Positions 34,289 to 42,228 of a stretch of 44,991 nt of DNA are shown here, piece after piece. Under the pieces are notes generated by a model. That model saw nothing but the letters and a program-made list of their open reading frames with translations, had not been told where the DNA came from and did not search any database. Source of the stretch: Saprospirales bacterium (lineage in GTDB: Bacteria > Bacteroidota > Bacteroidia > Chitinophagales > UBA8649); NCBI GenBank assembly GCA_002708985.1, contig PAPS01000036.1, positions 1 to 44,991 on the forward strand, given 5' to 3'. The position numbers and the translations under genes were made by a program. Positions within the stretch are counted from its first letter, which is position 1; each line of letters begins with the position of its first letter.

Positions 34289-35350
34289 TTATTTTTCTAA
34301 GGCCCTTGTGGATAACGTAAACCCGAATGTTGTACCGACGTCAAGGGAAGATCGCACATGAATCTTTTCTTTGTGAGCCTCTACAATATGCTTGCAAATG
34401 GCAAGCCCTAGACCTGTTCCTCCATGTCCTCTCGAGCGAGCTTTGTCTACACGATAAAACCGTTCAAAAAGCCGAGCTAGGTGTTCGTTGGCTATGCCGG
34501 GACCGTTATCGCTCACCTCAATGAGTAATTTATCCTCTACGTCGTAGAATCCAATTTTCGTTAAACCATTCTCATGGCCGTACTTGATGGAATTATTGAC
34601 GAGGTTGGACAGTACGTGATGAATATGCTTGCGATCGGCAAAGACTTTGCGTTGAAATCCTGCATCCTCTTTAATCACGAGCTCAATATTTTTTTTGCTG
34701 GCTAGTAATTCTTGTTCATCAATTACCTGTTTAGTAAGTTCCGTAATGTCAAAAAATTGAGTGTCGAGTTGCGTGCTATCTGTCTCATATTGGTTGAGCA
34801 TGATAAGATCCTCCACAATATTGGCTAATCGGTCAAGATTTCGGGTTGCTTTTTCCAAGTACTTTATATTGACTTCCCGATCTTCCATTCCCCCATCTAG
34901 TAGAGTTTCTATGTAGCCTTGGGCATTAAATATGGGTGTCTTTAGCTCGTGGGACACGTTACCAATAAACTCTTTTCGATAGGTCTCCATTCGCTTGAGT
35001 GCTTGAATTTCCGACTGCTTACTTGTGCTATATCGCCGTACTTCTTCTTCAACGGCTTGCAAAAAGTCATCTTCTTCCTGAAGAGCACTATTCTTCAGCT
35101 CTTTTCTGCCTTTTTCGGTACTCACTAGCTTATATAGAATTTTTATTCTTCGATAAATAAAAAGATCGACGAAGTAGTGCGCAATAGGGAAAGTGGTCAC
35201 TAACAAAATAAGAGGAATGACGACCATATAGGCTTGAAATGACCACCCATCGACCATGTCCTCTGCGCATAATGCGATGCCTGATACAGTCGCTACAGTT
35301 AGGCTAATAAGCAGGGATACCTGCCGCAGTTTTAAATTCTTAAACGCCAT
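34289..35350 (-). CDS. PhoR-like sensor histidine kinase
   Basis: A 353-residue membrane sensor kinase. Two hydrophobic helices (about residues 10-28 and 41-60) are joined by only about a dozen residues, so there is no periplasmic sensor domain. HisKA starts near 125, with the phospho-acceptor His at residue 134 in NVSHELKTPIF. The HATPase_c domain contains NLVNNSIKYG, DNGPGIA, FERFYRVDKARS and GGTGLGLAICK. The short periplasmic loop and the partner regulator resemble PhoR, which senses phosphate through the transport machinery rather than by binding it. The start is shared with the stop of the regulator gene (1-base overlap). Confidence 0.9.
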   Translation of the reverse strand: MAFKNLKLRQVSLLISLTVATVSGIALCAEDMVDGWSFQAYMVVIPLILLVTTFPIAHYFVDLFIYRRIKILYKLVSTEKGRKELKNSALQEEDDFLQAVEEEVRRYSTSKQSEIQALKRMETYRKEFIGNVSHELKTPIFNAQGYIETLLDGGMEDREVNIKYLEKATRNLDRLANIVEDLIMLNQYETDSTQLDTQFFDITELTKQVIDEQELLASKKNIELVIKEDAGFQRKVFADRKHIHHVLSNLVNNSIKYGHENGLTKIGFYDVEDKLLIEVSDNGPGIANEHLARLFERFYRVDKARSRGHGGTGLGLAICKHIVEAHKEKIHVRSSLDVGTTFGFTLSTRALEK

Positions 35351-36036
35351 TAGTTTCCAAACTTGTAGCCTACGCCTTTGATGGTTAAAAACAAGTCAGG
35401 GTTAAATTTTTCTCGGAGTTTGCGTATGTGCACGTCGATTGTTCGATCGACCACAATGGTATCGGTACCCCATACTTGCGCTAAAATCTCTTCTCTAGTA
35501 AATACTCTGCCCGGTTTAGACATGAGTAACCGCAGCAGTTTGTATTCTTTTTTTGGCAGACTGTAGGCCTGTGCCTTATAGGTAACAAGGCGTTTCTCTG
35601 TGTCAATGGTTATGCCATTGGCTTCTAAAGATTCTATGCTGTTTCCGCTATGTAAACGCCTGAGCAAGCTTTGAACCTTTTTGACAAGTAATCTTGGTTT
35701 AACGGGTTTAGCAATGTAATCATCTGCTCCTACGTCAAAAGCGGCAATCTGACTGTAATCCTCGTGTCTTGCGGTCAAAAAAGTAATGATAGTATTTTGA
35801 AGGTCACGAATCTGTCTTAGCTCACGACAAGCTTCTATACCGTCCATCTGTGGCATCATAACGTCTAGAATAATCAAGTCTGGAATATATTTTTTTGCGG
35901 CATCAATGGCTTCAAGGCCGTTGTGTGCAGTTTGCACCTCATAGCCTTCCCGCTCGAGGTTGTACTTCAGAAATTCGAGTACATCTTCTTCATCATCGAC
36001 GATGAGGATTTTGATCTTGTTGCTTGGACTTATCAT
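35350..36036 (-). CDS. PhoB-like (OmpR family) response regulator
   Basis: A 228-residue DNA-binding regulator. The receiver domain (residues 8-124) has the acidic pocket VDDEED, phospho-acceptor Asp at residue 58 (LIILDVMMPQMDG) and the lysine of YIAKPV. The OmpR-type winged helix (about 135-226) ends in DVHIRKLREKF...TIKGVGYKF. It is the first gene of the pair with the PhoR-like kinase and is divergent from the lipoprotein/TonB-receptor genes, which makes those the natural target. TTAACA repeats in the 147-base intergenic region are candidate binding sites. Confidence 0.92.
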   Translation of the reverse strand: MISPSNKIKILIVDDEEDVLEFLKYNLEREGYEVQTAHNGLEAIDAAKKYIPDLIILDVMMPQMDGIEACRELRQIRDLQNTIITFLTARHEDYSQIAAFDVGADDYIAKPVKPRLLVKKVQSLLRRLHSGNSIESLEANGITIDTEKRLVTYKAQAYSLPKKEYKLLRLLMSKPGRVFTREEILAQVWGTDTIVVDRTIDVHIRKLREKFNPDLFLTIKGVGYKFGN

Positions 36037-36088
36037 GGCATTAATGTAGGCAAAATCAAGTATAACTTTTATACTGGTTTATTCAACC

Positions 36089-36125
36089 TTAACAAGCTCA
36101 GTCAAAGATTAACTATTTCTTAACA
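36089..36125. promoter_or_regulatory. TTAACA direct repeats, candidate Pho-box-like operator
   Basis: Hexamers TTAACA (36089), TTAACT (36109) and TTAACA (36120) lie in the same direction. The last two are separated by exactly 5 bases, an 11-base period. OmpR/PhoB-family dimers bind direct repeats of about 11 bases, and the PhoP box of Bacillus subtilis is a TTAACA-type repeat with 4-6 base spacers. The site is about 60 bases upstream of the lipoprotein ATG and 50-85 bases from the regulator start, so it could serve both directions. A -7-like TTCTTTTG (36157-36164, one mismatch) follows at a suitable distance. Confidence 0.45.
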
Positions 36126-36183
36126 ATAGTATTTCGTAGAGTTAAAATCTCTGGCATTCTTTTGTAACAATTATTTCAGCAAG

Positions 36184-37437
36184 ATGAAACACGTATTCAA
36201 TTTAATCTTATTTTTCATTTTCACAGGGAGCTTAATAGTATTGACTTCCTGCGAAGAAGATGGCGTATCTATTGTACCTCCAAACAATCCAGGTACTGAA
36301 ACGGTAGTTGTTTCGGGATACATCAGTCAAAACACAACATGGACTGCTGACAAGATTTATGAATTATCCGGTTACGTAGTAGTTGACTCTGGTGCAACGC
36401 TTACTATCGAAGCAGGTACTATAGTTAAGGCACGTACAGGATCAGGCGCAGCTTCTTCAGCCTTAGTTGTAGCTCGTAACGCAATGATTAATGCACAGGG
36501 TTCAGCTTCAGCGCCAATCGTATTTACCTCCGTATTGGATAATATTCAGCCAGGCGAAGTAGTTGGATCTTCTCTATCTGTTGAAGATGCTGGACTTTGG
36601 GGTGGTGTTATCATCCTTGGTAATGCTCCCGTGTCTACTGGCTCAGGAGACACCGAAGGTCAAATCGAGGGAATCGCTTCAGAATATCTTTTCGGACGCT
36701 ACGGAGGAAACGATGCTGCTGATAACAGTGGTATATTTTCTTACGTATCAATTCGTCACAATGGAACAGAAATTGCTCCTGACTCTGAAATCCAAGGACT
36801 AACGACAGGCGGCGTAGGATCAGGTACTCAAATTGATCACATCGAAATCGTTGCTTCTGATGACGATGGCGTAGAGTTTTTCGGAGGAACACACGATATC
36901 TCACACCTTCTTGTAGTAAATCAAGCAGACGACGGAATCGACTTAGACCAAAGCTATGCTGGAACGATTTCAAACTTCTTTGTAACACACACTGGAGGTA
37001 AAGGATCGAATGCAGGATTTGAATTTGATGGTCCAGAGGGCTCAACCTACACAGCCGGAAAATATACTGTTCAAAATGGTACACTGAAAAATACTGGAGG
37101 TCCTGGACGGGCAATGACACTAAAGTCAAGTTCTCAAGGAGATATCTCAGGAGTATGGGTTACTGGATACGGAGAATTTGTAACGGTTGAAGGAAGTTCA
37201 GCCAATGCAAACTTTGCTGCTGGTGAGCTTACTATTTCTGGATGTGAGTTTAACTCGGCAGATATTACAGACCTTTCTATGGGCGCCATCGTCCCAGAAG
37301 GAGCTGATTCTGTGGCGAGCATTTCTTCATTTGCATCGGCTAATGCCACTGCGGCTGCACCTAGTAATGCAGGGGCAGCAACTTCTGAGTTTGATGGTTG
37401 GACTTGGGGTGCTTCAGCAGGATTAGTTGAAAACTAG
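36184..37437 (+). CDS. Putative surface lipoprotein with parallel beta-helix-like repeats
   Basis: A 417-residue lipoprotein. The signal peptide ends in IVLTSC (lipid-bearing Cys at residue 23), followed at once by EED. Acidic residues right after the cysteine are the Bacteroidota lipoprotein export signal, so surface exposure is likely. The rest is built from short glycine- and aspartate-rich strands (ATLTIEAGTIVKA, GLWGGVIILGNA, DGVEFFGGTHDI, DDGIDLDQSYAG, NAGFEFDGPEG), the look of a right-handed parallel beta-helix. No pectate lyase or other catalytic motif is seen. It is 79 bases upstream of a TonB receptor and divergent from the PhoB/PhoR-like pair. There is no SusD gene, so this protein may be the receptor's surface partner. 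Confidence 0.8.
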   Translation: MKHVFNLILFFIFTGSLIVLTSCEEDGVSIVPPNNPGTETVVVSGYISQNTTWTADKIYELSGYVVVDSGATLTIEAGTIVKARTGSGAASSALVVARNAMINAQGSASAPIVFTSVLDNIQPGEVVGSSLSVEDAGLWGGVIILGNAPVSTGSGDTEGQIEGIASEYLFGRYGGNDAADNSGIFSYVSIRHNGTEIAPDSEIQGLTTGGVGSGTQIDHIEIVASDDDGVEFFGGTHDISHLLVVNQADDGIDLDQSYAGTISNFFVTHTGGKGSNAGFEFDGPEGSTYTAGKYTVQNGTLKNTGGPGRAMTLKSSSQGDISGVWVTGYGEFVTVEGSSANANFAAGELTISGCEFNSADITDLSMGAIVPEGADSVASISSFASANATAAAPSNAGAATSEFDGWTWGASAGLVEN

Positions 37438-37465
37438 GGTAGAAGGACATATCAATCAATTAGAT

Positions 37466-37495
37466 AACCTCTTGTCGGTAAAATGGCAAGAGGTT
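37466..37495 (+). other. Intergenic stem-loop between lipoprotein and TonB receptor
   Basis: Perfect 9-base inverted repeat AACCTCTTG/CAAGAGGTT with a 12-base loop and no T tract after it. It may protect the upstream mRNA or tune the ratio of lipoprotein to receptor rather than terminate fully. Confidence 0.5.
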
Positions 37496-37516
37496 GTCGC
37501 GTAAAAAAAAGATACG

Positions 37517-40381
37517 ATGAAACACATCTTTATTGCACTCACTTTTTTTCTTGCCTTAGTATCGGTTGCTCAGGCTGAGGATCCCAAAATGGGCCTCCTT
37601 CGCGGTACCGTCATCGATGATTATTTTGGTGATCCTGTGATGTATGCTGAAGTTAGTGTCGAAGGGCTAGATGTCAGTACGCTAACCGATCTAGATGGGC
37701 AATATAGTTTTGAGTTGGCTCCGGGCACCTATACCTTGTCTGTTGAGTTTTTGGGTTACGCCAAGCAAGTGGTTAGCGAGGTGGTAGTTAAGGAGGGGGG
37801 TACAGAGTTGGTAGATGTACGCCTTACAGAAGAGTCAGAAGTTATTACTGAAGTTGTAGTCACTGCAACTCAAAGCAGAAATAATGAGACGGCGTTGCTT
37901 ACAATTCAGAGAAAGTCGGCGGTTGTACTTGATGGTGTTTCTGCCCAAAGCATAAGTCGAATTGGGGATAGTGATGCAGGGCAGGCCATCCAACGTGTTT
38001 CGGGTGTGTCTGTCGAAGGAGGAAAGTATATCTACGTGCGTGGCTTAGGAGATCGCTACACAAAGACCACCCTTAACGGAATGGATATTCCAGGTTTAGA
38101 CCCCGATAGGAATACTGTGCAAATGAACGTCTTCCCAACATCTCTAATCGATAATATCATTGTACGTAAAACTTTTGCGCCGAATATGCCGGGTGACTTC
38201 TCAGGTGGGGTGGTAGATATTGCGACAAAGTCATTTCCAGACAAAGAACAATTTAATGTCAAGTTCGGGCTTGGCTACAATACCAATACGAGCTTTAACA
38301 AGAACTTTTTGACCTATAATGGAGGTAAGCTTGATTGGTTGGGCATTGATGATGGAGGTCGTGATTTACCGAGCGGCTACGATTATACAGACATAAATGG
38401 CTATCCAACGGCCATTCAAGAGATTCAAGAAGATCCGAGTATCGAAGCGTTTACAAGAGAATTTAATCCGACCCTTGGCGTTCGAAGTACTCCAGCATTT
38501 TTAAATACCTCGCTTAGCACTAGCTATGGCAATCAATATCAGTTGGGTGAATCCAATCAAACCCTCGGTTTGATTGCAGGATTCTCTTATCAGAATAATA
38601 ATCAGCACTTTGATGTTGCACGCTATGGGGAGTATTTTAAGTCACGTGATGCCAATTCATTTGATTTAGATGACGAGCAGTACAGAAGCTCACTAGGACC
38701 ATTAAGTCAAAATAATGTATTGTGGAGTGGGTTGGTTGGCTTTGCTTTAAAAGGTCAAAAACACCGATTAAATACACAACTATTCCATACTCAAAATGGG
38801 GAAAAAAGTGCATCCACTCGTTATCAATTGGATGGCTGGGATGATCAGGAAAGTGAGTTTACCACCTTGACATATTCTCAACGATCAATTACTAATTTGC
38901 TTGTTGGAGGTAAGTCAACATTTAATCGTCTTGAGTTAGAATATAAAAACGCGCTTACATGGTCTGAGATAATCGATCCTGATTTACGTACGACATCCCT
39001 AGAAGTTACAGGGGGTGCTATTCCAGCTTTGAGCGGTGGAGGAGGTTCTGGCTCAGATCGCCTCTGGAGGGACTTGTCAGAGTTTAATGAAACATTTCGC
39101 ATGGACGGAACCTACCTCTTTTCTCAATGGGATGGTTTAGAAAGTAAATTTCAATTCGGGGTGAGCAATACCTACAAAGTTCGAGATTTTGTAACTACCC
39201 GTGCTGAGCACATTTACCAAGGCTTGATTCCTAATGGTGATCCAAATACCATTTTAAGCGATGATTTAATATGGACAGCGGGTACTCCACTATCGGATAC
39301 AACGACCATTATTCGAGCGTTACGCGAAAAGCAAAATTCCTATAACGGCCGTATAAACGTTTTGGGAGCCTACTTAATGAATGAATTGCCGTTAGGTCGC
39401 AGAATGCGGGTTATTTACGGTGTTCGCATGGAGAAGGCGAGCAATTGGTATACAGGAGAACCCAGTCAACCTCAGTTTGCTCCTATTCCTTACTATGATG
39501 ATGAAAAAGTGCTCAATGAGCTAAACTTCCTGCCATCAGTTAACTGGATTTATGAGTTAGCTAGCAACATGAACCTTCGTGCTTCATTTAGCCGTACCGT
39601 GGTGCGACCAAGCTTTAAGGAGATTTCACTTGCAGAGATTTTTGATCCCCTCACAGAAACCACGTTTATTGGAAACATTGACGTTAAACAAACCGACATC
39701 GACAACTTTGACTTGCGATGGGAGTCCTTCTTTGGACGGGGTGAGATGATTTCATTGTCGGGTTTCTATAAGCGATTTACTAATCCTATTGAATTAGTGA
39801 GCGTCTCGGAGTTTGGTCCTCGTGAGATTACCCCACGAAACGTAGACGAAGCTTTTTTACTTGGAGCAGAAATAGAGTTGCGTAAAAACTTTGCCTTCAT
39901 TCATCCTGCTTTAGAGAATTTAGCCTTCACAGGAAATGCATCGTATATCAAAAGTCAAACGTCGTATACCGATGCGGAGTACGCGACGCTCTTAGCGAAT
40001 GCTAAGCCAGGAGAAGATATTTCAAGGGAGCGTGTAATGTTTGGTCAATCACCCTTCTTGGTTAATGTGGGGTTAGGGTACCGCGATACAGAAAAAGGGT
40101 TTGATGCCATTGTATCCTACAATGTGCAAGGAAAGCGTTTGGTACTTCTCGGTATTGACCGAGTACCAAATGTTTATGAGCAGCCGTTTAATAACCTTAA
40201 GGTTAAAATTGCACAGAGCTTTGGAGAGGATGATCGCTTTATGTTAAGCGTAAGCGCTTCGAATCTGCTGAACGATGACCGTGCCCGTCAGTACGAGGTC
40301 TTTCAGGGTGATCCTGGAGTCTTCTCGCAAACACGCGCCGGACGAACGTTTAAGTTAAGCTTCGCCTATACATTGCAGTAA
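37517..40381 (+). CDS. TonB-dependent outer-membrane receptor
   Basis: A 954-residue outer-membrane transporter. It has a signal peptide (cleavage near VAQA|ED), then a carboxypeptidase-D regulatory-like domain at about residues 25-110 (LRGTVIDDYFGDPV, DLDGQYSFEL). The plug (about 125-250) contains IQRVSGVSVEGGKYIYVRGL and GGVVDIATKSF, and a long beta-barrel ends in an aromatic C-terminus (GRTFKLSFAYTLQ). It lacks the N-terminal features of SusC-type receptors and has no SusD beside it. Substrate cannot be read from sequence; from the neighbouring PhoB/PhoR-like genes, a phosphorus-containing substrate is the leading guess. Energy would come from TonB-ExbBD, not encoded here. Confidence 0.93.
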   Translation: MKHIFIALTFFLALVSVAQAEDPKMGLLRGTVIDDYFGDPVMYAEVSVEGLDVSTLTDLDGQYSFELAPGTYTLSVEFLGYAKQVVSEVVVKEGGTELVDVRLTEESEVITEVVVTATQSRNNETALLTIQRKSAVVLDGVSAQSISRIGDSDAGQAIQRVSGVSVEGGKYIYVRGLGDRYTKTTLNGMDIPGLDPDRNTVQMNVFPTSLIDNIIVRKTFAPNMPGDFSGGVVDIATKSFPDKEQFNVKFGLGYNTNTSFNKNFLTYNGGKLDWLGIDDGGRDLPSGYDYTDINGYPTAIQEIQEDPSIEAFTREFNPTLGVRSTPAFLNTSLSTSYGNQYQLGESNQTLGLIAGFSYQNNNQHFDVARYGEYFKSRDANSFDLDDEQYRSSLGPLSQNNVLWSGLVGFALKGQKHRLNTQLFHTQNGEKSASTRYQLDGWDDQESEFTTLTYSQRSITNLLVGGKSTFNRLELEYKNALTWSEIIDPDLRTTSLEVTGGAIPALSGGGGSGSDRLWRDLSEFNETFRMDGTYLFSQWDGLESKFQFGVSNTYKVRDFVTTRAEHIYQGLIPNGDPNTILSDDLIWTAGTPLSDTTTIIRALREKQNSYNGRINVLGAYLMNELPLGRRMRVIYGVRMEKASNWYTGEPSQPQFAPIPYYDDEKVLNELNFLPSVNWIYELASNMNLRASFSRTVVRPSFKEISLAEIFDPLTETTFIGNIDVKQTDIDNFDLRWESFFGRGEMISLSGFYKRFTNPIELVSVSEFGPREITPRNVDEAFLLGAEIELRKNFAFIHPALENLAFTGNASYIKSQTSYTDAEYATLLANAKPGEDISRERVMFGQSPFLVNVGLGYRDTEKGFDAIVSYNVQGKRLVLLGIDRVPNVYEQPFNNLKVKIAQSFGEDDRFMLSVSASNLLNDDRARQYEVFQGDPGVFSQTRAGRTFKLSFAYTLQ

Positions 40382-40404
40382 AGATTAGGTAGTTATAGAG
40401 CTAT

Positions 40405-41337
40405 TTACAGCGCAATTTTGCTCTGTAAGTATTCAGACCAAATAGAGGTGATAATATCTCCTGCGGGCAGTATTTGATCCATATAGCCACTTACTTGACC
40501 AATCTCAAGTTCTCCTTCTTGGAGATCGCCCAGCTTCATTCCCTTTTTAGACCGGCCTTTTCCAAGAAGTTGCTCGAGCTCTTCGATACTTGCTCCGCGC
40601 TCTTCGGCTTCTTTGACCTGTTCTTGGAATTTGCTTTTTAATAGCCTTACTGGGGTTACAGCCTTTAGCCTTAATTCAGTATCCCCTTCGTTCGCATTAC
40701 ATACCGCTTGCTTAAAGTTCATATGCGCGCTTGACTCTTCGCTTAAGACAAAACGCGAACCGATTTGAACGCCACTAGCTCCAAGGGCCATGGCGGCAAG
40801 CATGCCTCGCCCACAACGGATTCCTCCAGCGGATATCACAGGAATATTCACTGCATCGGCTACAGCAGGCGTTAAGACAAAGGTGGTGGTTTCCTCTCGT
40901 CCATTGTGCCCTCCGGCTTCAAATCCTTCCGCAACAATGGCATCCACTCCAGCCGCTTCCGCTTTGAGGGCAAACCGCACGCTGCTCACAACATGGATGA
41001 CTTTGATCCCGTGCGATTGAAGCTTTTTTGTCCAAGTTTTCGGGTTTCCTGCTGAGGTGATTACAATGGGCACCTTATAGTTTATTATATGTTGAACATG
41101 TTGCTCAATATCGGGGTAGAGTAGGGGCAGGTTTACCGCAAAGGACATCTGAGTAGCTCTTGTACATGCCTTGAGGTTTACTTCAAGTTCGTCAGGATAC
41201 ATTCCCCCTGAGCCAATCACCCCTAAGCCACCCGCATTAGATACCGCAGCGGCAAGGGGCCAATCCGAGCACCAAATCATACCAGCCTGGATGATAGGAT
41301 ACTTGATGTTCAATAATTGAGTCAAGGAATTTTCCAT
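40405..41337 (-). CDS. Nitronate monooxygenase / NPD-like FMN enzyme
   Basis: A 310-residue FMN-binding TIM barrel of the 2-nitropropane dioxygenase family. ATG at 41337 gives the family start (LLNIKYPIIQAGMIW). NAGGLGVIGSGGM binds the flavin, EGFEAGGHNG carries the conserved His, and ISAGGIRCGRGMLAAMALGA with VQIGSRF forms the phosphate-binding end. The frame is open to 41439, but the extra codons are not typical. The enzyme detoxifies alkyl nitronates; enoyl-ACP reductase FabK belongs to the same family and cannot be excluded. It converges on the TonB receptor. Confidence 0.87.
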   Translation of the reverse strand: MENSLTQLLNIKYPIIQAGMIWCSDWPLAAAVSNAGGLGVIGSGGMYPDELEVNLKACTRATQMSFAVNLPLLYPDIEQHVQHIINYKVPIVITSAGNPKTWTKKLQSHGIKVIHVVSSVRFALKAEAAGVDAIVAEGFEAGGHNGREETTTFVLTPAVADAVNIPVISAGGIRCGRGMLAAMALGASGVQIGSRFVLSEESSAHMNFKQAVCNANEGDTELRLKAVTPVRLLKSKFQEQVKEAEERGASIEELEQLLGKGRSKKGMKLGDLQEGELEIGQVSGYMDQILPAGDIITSIWSEYLQSKIAL

Positions 41338-41486
41338 AGGATAGTGCTTGAGTTCTTTTGCGAGAAGGTCTATTTGTAAGGTATGGCTTTCTATGGAATT
41401 ATCTCCCTCTACTGGGGCGCATGACCGACAACATTTCAAAACTTTAGCGTGTTTAACTTTTGGAAATAAACAAAATAATTGGGCTA

Positions 41487-42158
41487 ATGAAATGCTGGGT
41501 ATTATGGGTTTTAGGAGTATTATTAATTGTTCAAGGTTGTGTCTTTAATATGCAAGGAGAAGAGATGATCTATGCGGTTAAAAAGGATAAGTCAAACAAA
41601 GAAATTATGGAGTCAAAAAAGACATTAGATACAGCAACATTTGGCGGAGGGTGTTTTTGGTGTACCGAGGCAATTTTTCAGTCGATTGAGGGTGTAGAAC
41701 AAGTAATCTCTGGATATAGTGGGGGCCGCTCAGAGAAGCCCTCTTATGAAGCAGTGTGCAGCGGAATGACCGGGCATGCCGAAGTCATTCAAATTGTCTT
41801 TGATTCATCTGTTATTCGTTATGAGAAACTCTTAGAAGTTTTTTTTGAAACCCATGATCCCACCACGCTTAATCAACAAGGGGCGGATAAAGGAACACAG
41901 TATAGATCAGTGGTATTTTACCATACCGAGGATCAAAAGCTTGCTACAGAATCAGTCATTAAACAGTTAACAGAAGAGGCGATATGGCCTAATCCGATTG
42001 TGACGGAGGTCAGCCCCATGACAACCTTTTACAAGGCGGAATCCTATCACCAGGATTACTATCGCTTAAATGGACGCTCCAATGGGTATTGTCAAATTGT
42101 AATCAACCCCAAACTCGTAAAATTTAGAAAGGTATTTAGCGATATTCTTAAAGAGTAA
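41487..42158 (+). CDS. msrA: Peptide-methionine (S)-S-oxide reductase MsrA, lipoprotein form
   Basis: A 223-residue repair enzyme that reduces methionine S-sulfoxide. The catalytic motif GGGCFWCTEAIF is complete, followed by YSGGRSEKPSYEAVCSGMTGHAE, the H-D-P-T-T loop and QYRSVVFYH. The N-terminus is unusual: ATG at 41487 starts a hydrophobic stretch ending in LLIVQGC, a lipobox-like site. The mature protein would be anchored by a lipid at Cys 18. No acidic residues follow the cysteine at once, so a periplasm-facing location is more likely than the surface. A TTG at 41460 is a less likely start. It ends with the resolving region (SNGYCQIVI). A short terminator follows. Confidence 0.9.
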   Translation: MKCWVLWVLGVLLIVQGCVFNMQGEEMIYAVKKDKSNKEIMESKKTLDTATFGGGCFWCTEAIFQSIEGVEQVISGYSGGRSEKPSYEAVCSGMTGHAEVIQIVFDSSVIRYEKLLEVFFETHDPTTLNQQGADKGTQYRSVVFYHTEDQKLATESVIKQLTEEAIWPNPIVTEVSPMTTFYKAESYHQDYYRLNGRSNGYCQIVINPKLVKFRKVFSDILKE

Positions 42159-42168
42159 TGTTAACATC

Positions 42169-42188
42169 GCCTATTTATTAGGCTTTTT
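42169..42188 (+). terminator. Short terminator after msrA
   Basis: A five-bp stem GCCTA/TAGGC with a TTTAT loop, followed by TTTTT, 11 bases after the msrA stop. The stem is short, but position and T tract fit. Confidence 0.5.
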
Positions 42189-42228
42189 ATCTGAGTAATC
42201 CTATCTTCTGGGGCTAATCTATTGGGAA

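Noticed and set aside
36635-37129. 164-codon minus-strand frame opposite the beta-helix lipoprotein
   Set aside because: Low-complexity Leu/Arg/Gln-rich translation that reflects the repetitive coding strand.
36184-40381. A SusCD-type polysaccharide utilisation locus
   Set aside because: There is no SusD homologue and no glycoside hydrolase or polysaccharide lyase nearby, and the receptor does not look like a typical SusC.
40382-40404. Terminator between the TonB receptor and the NPD-like gene
   Set aside because: Only a five-base inverted match with a loop of about 20 bases and no T tract; not a credible terminator.
41451-41466. TTAACT upstream of msrA as a further Pho-like box
   Set aside because: A single hexamer without a partner at 11 bases; expected by chance in AT-rich intergenic DNA. 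It overlaps a weak -7-like sequence instead.
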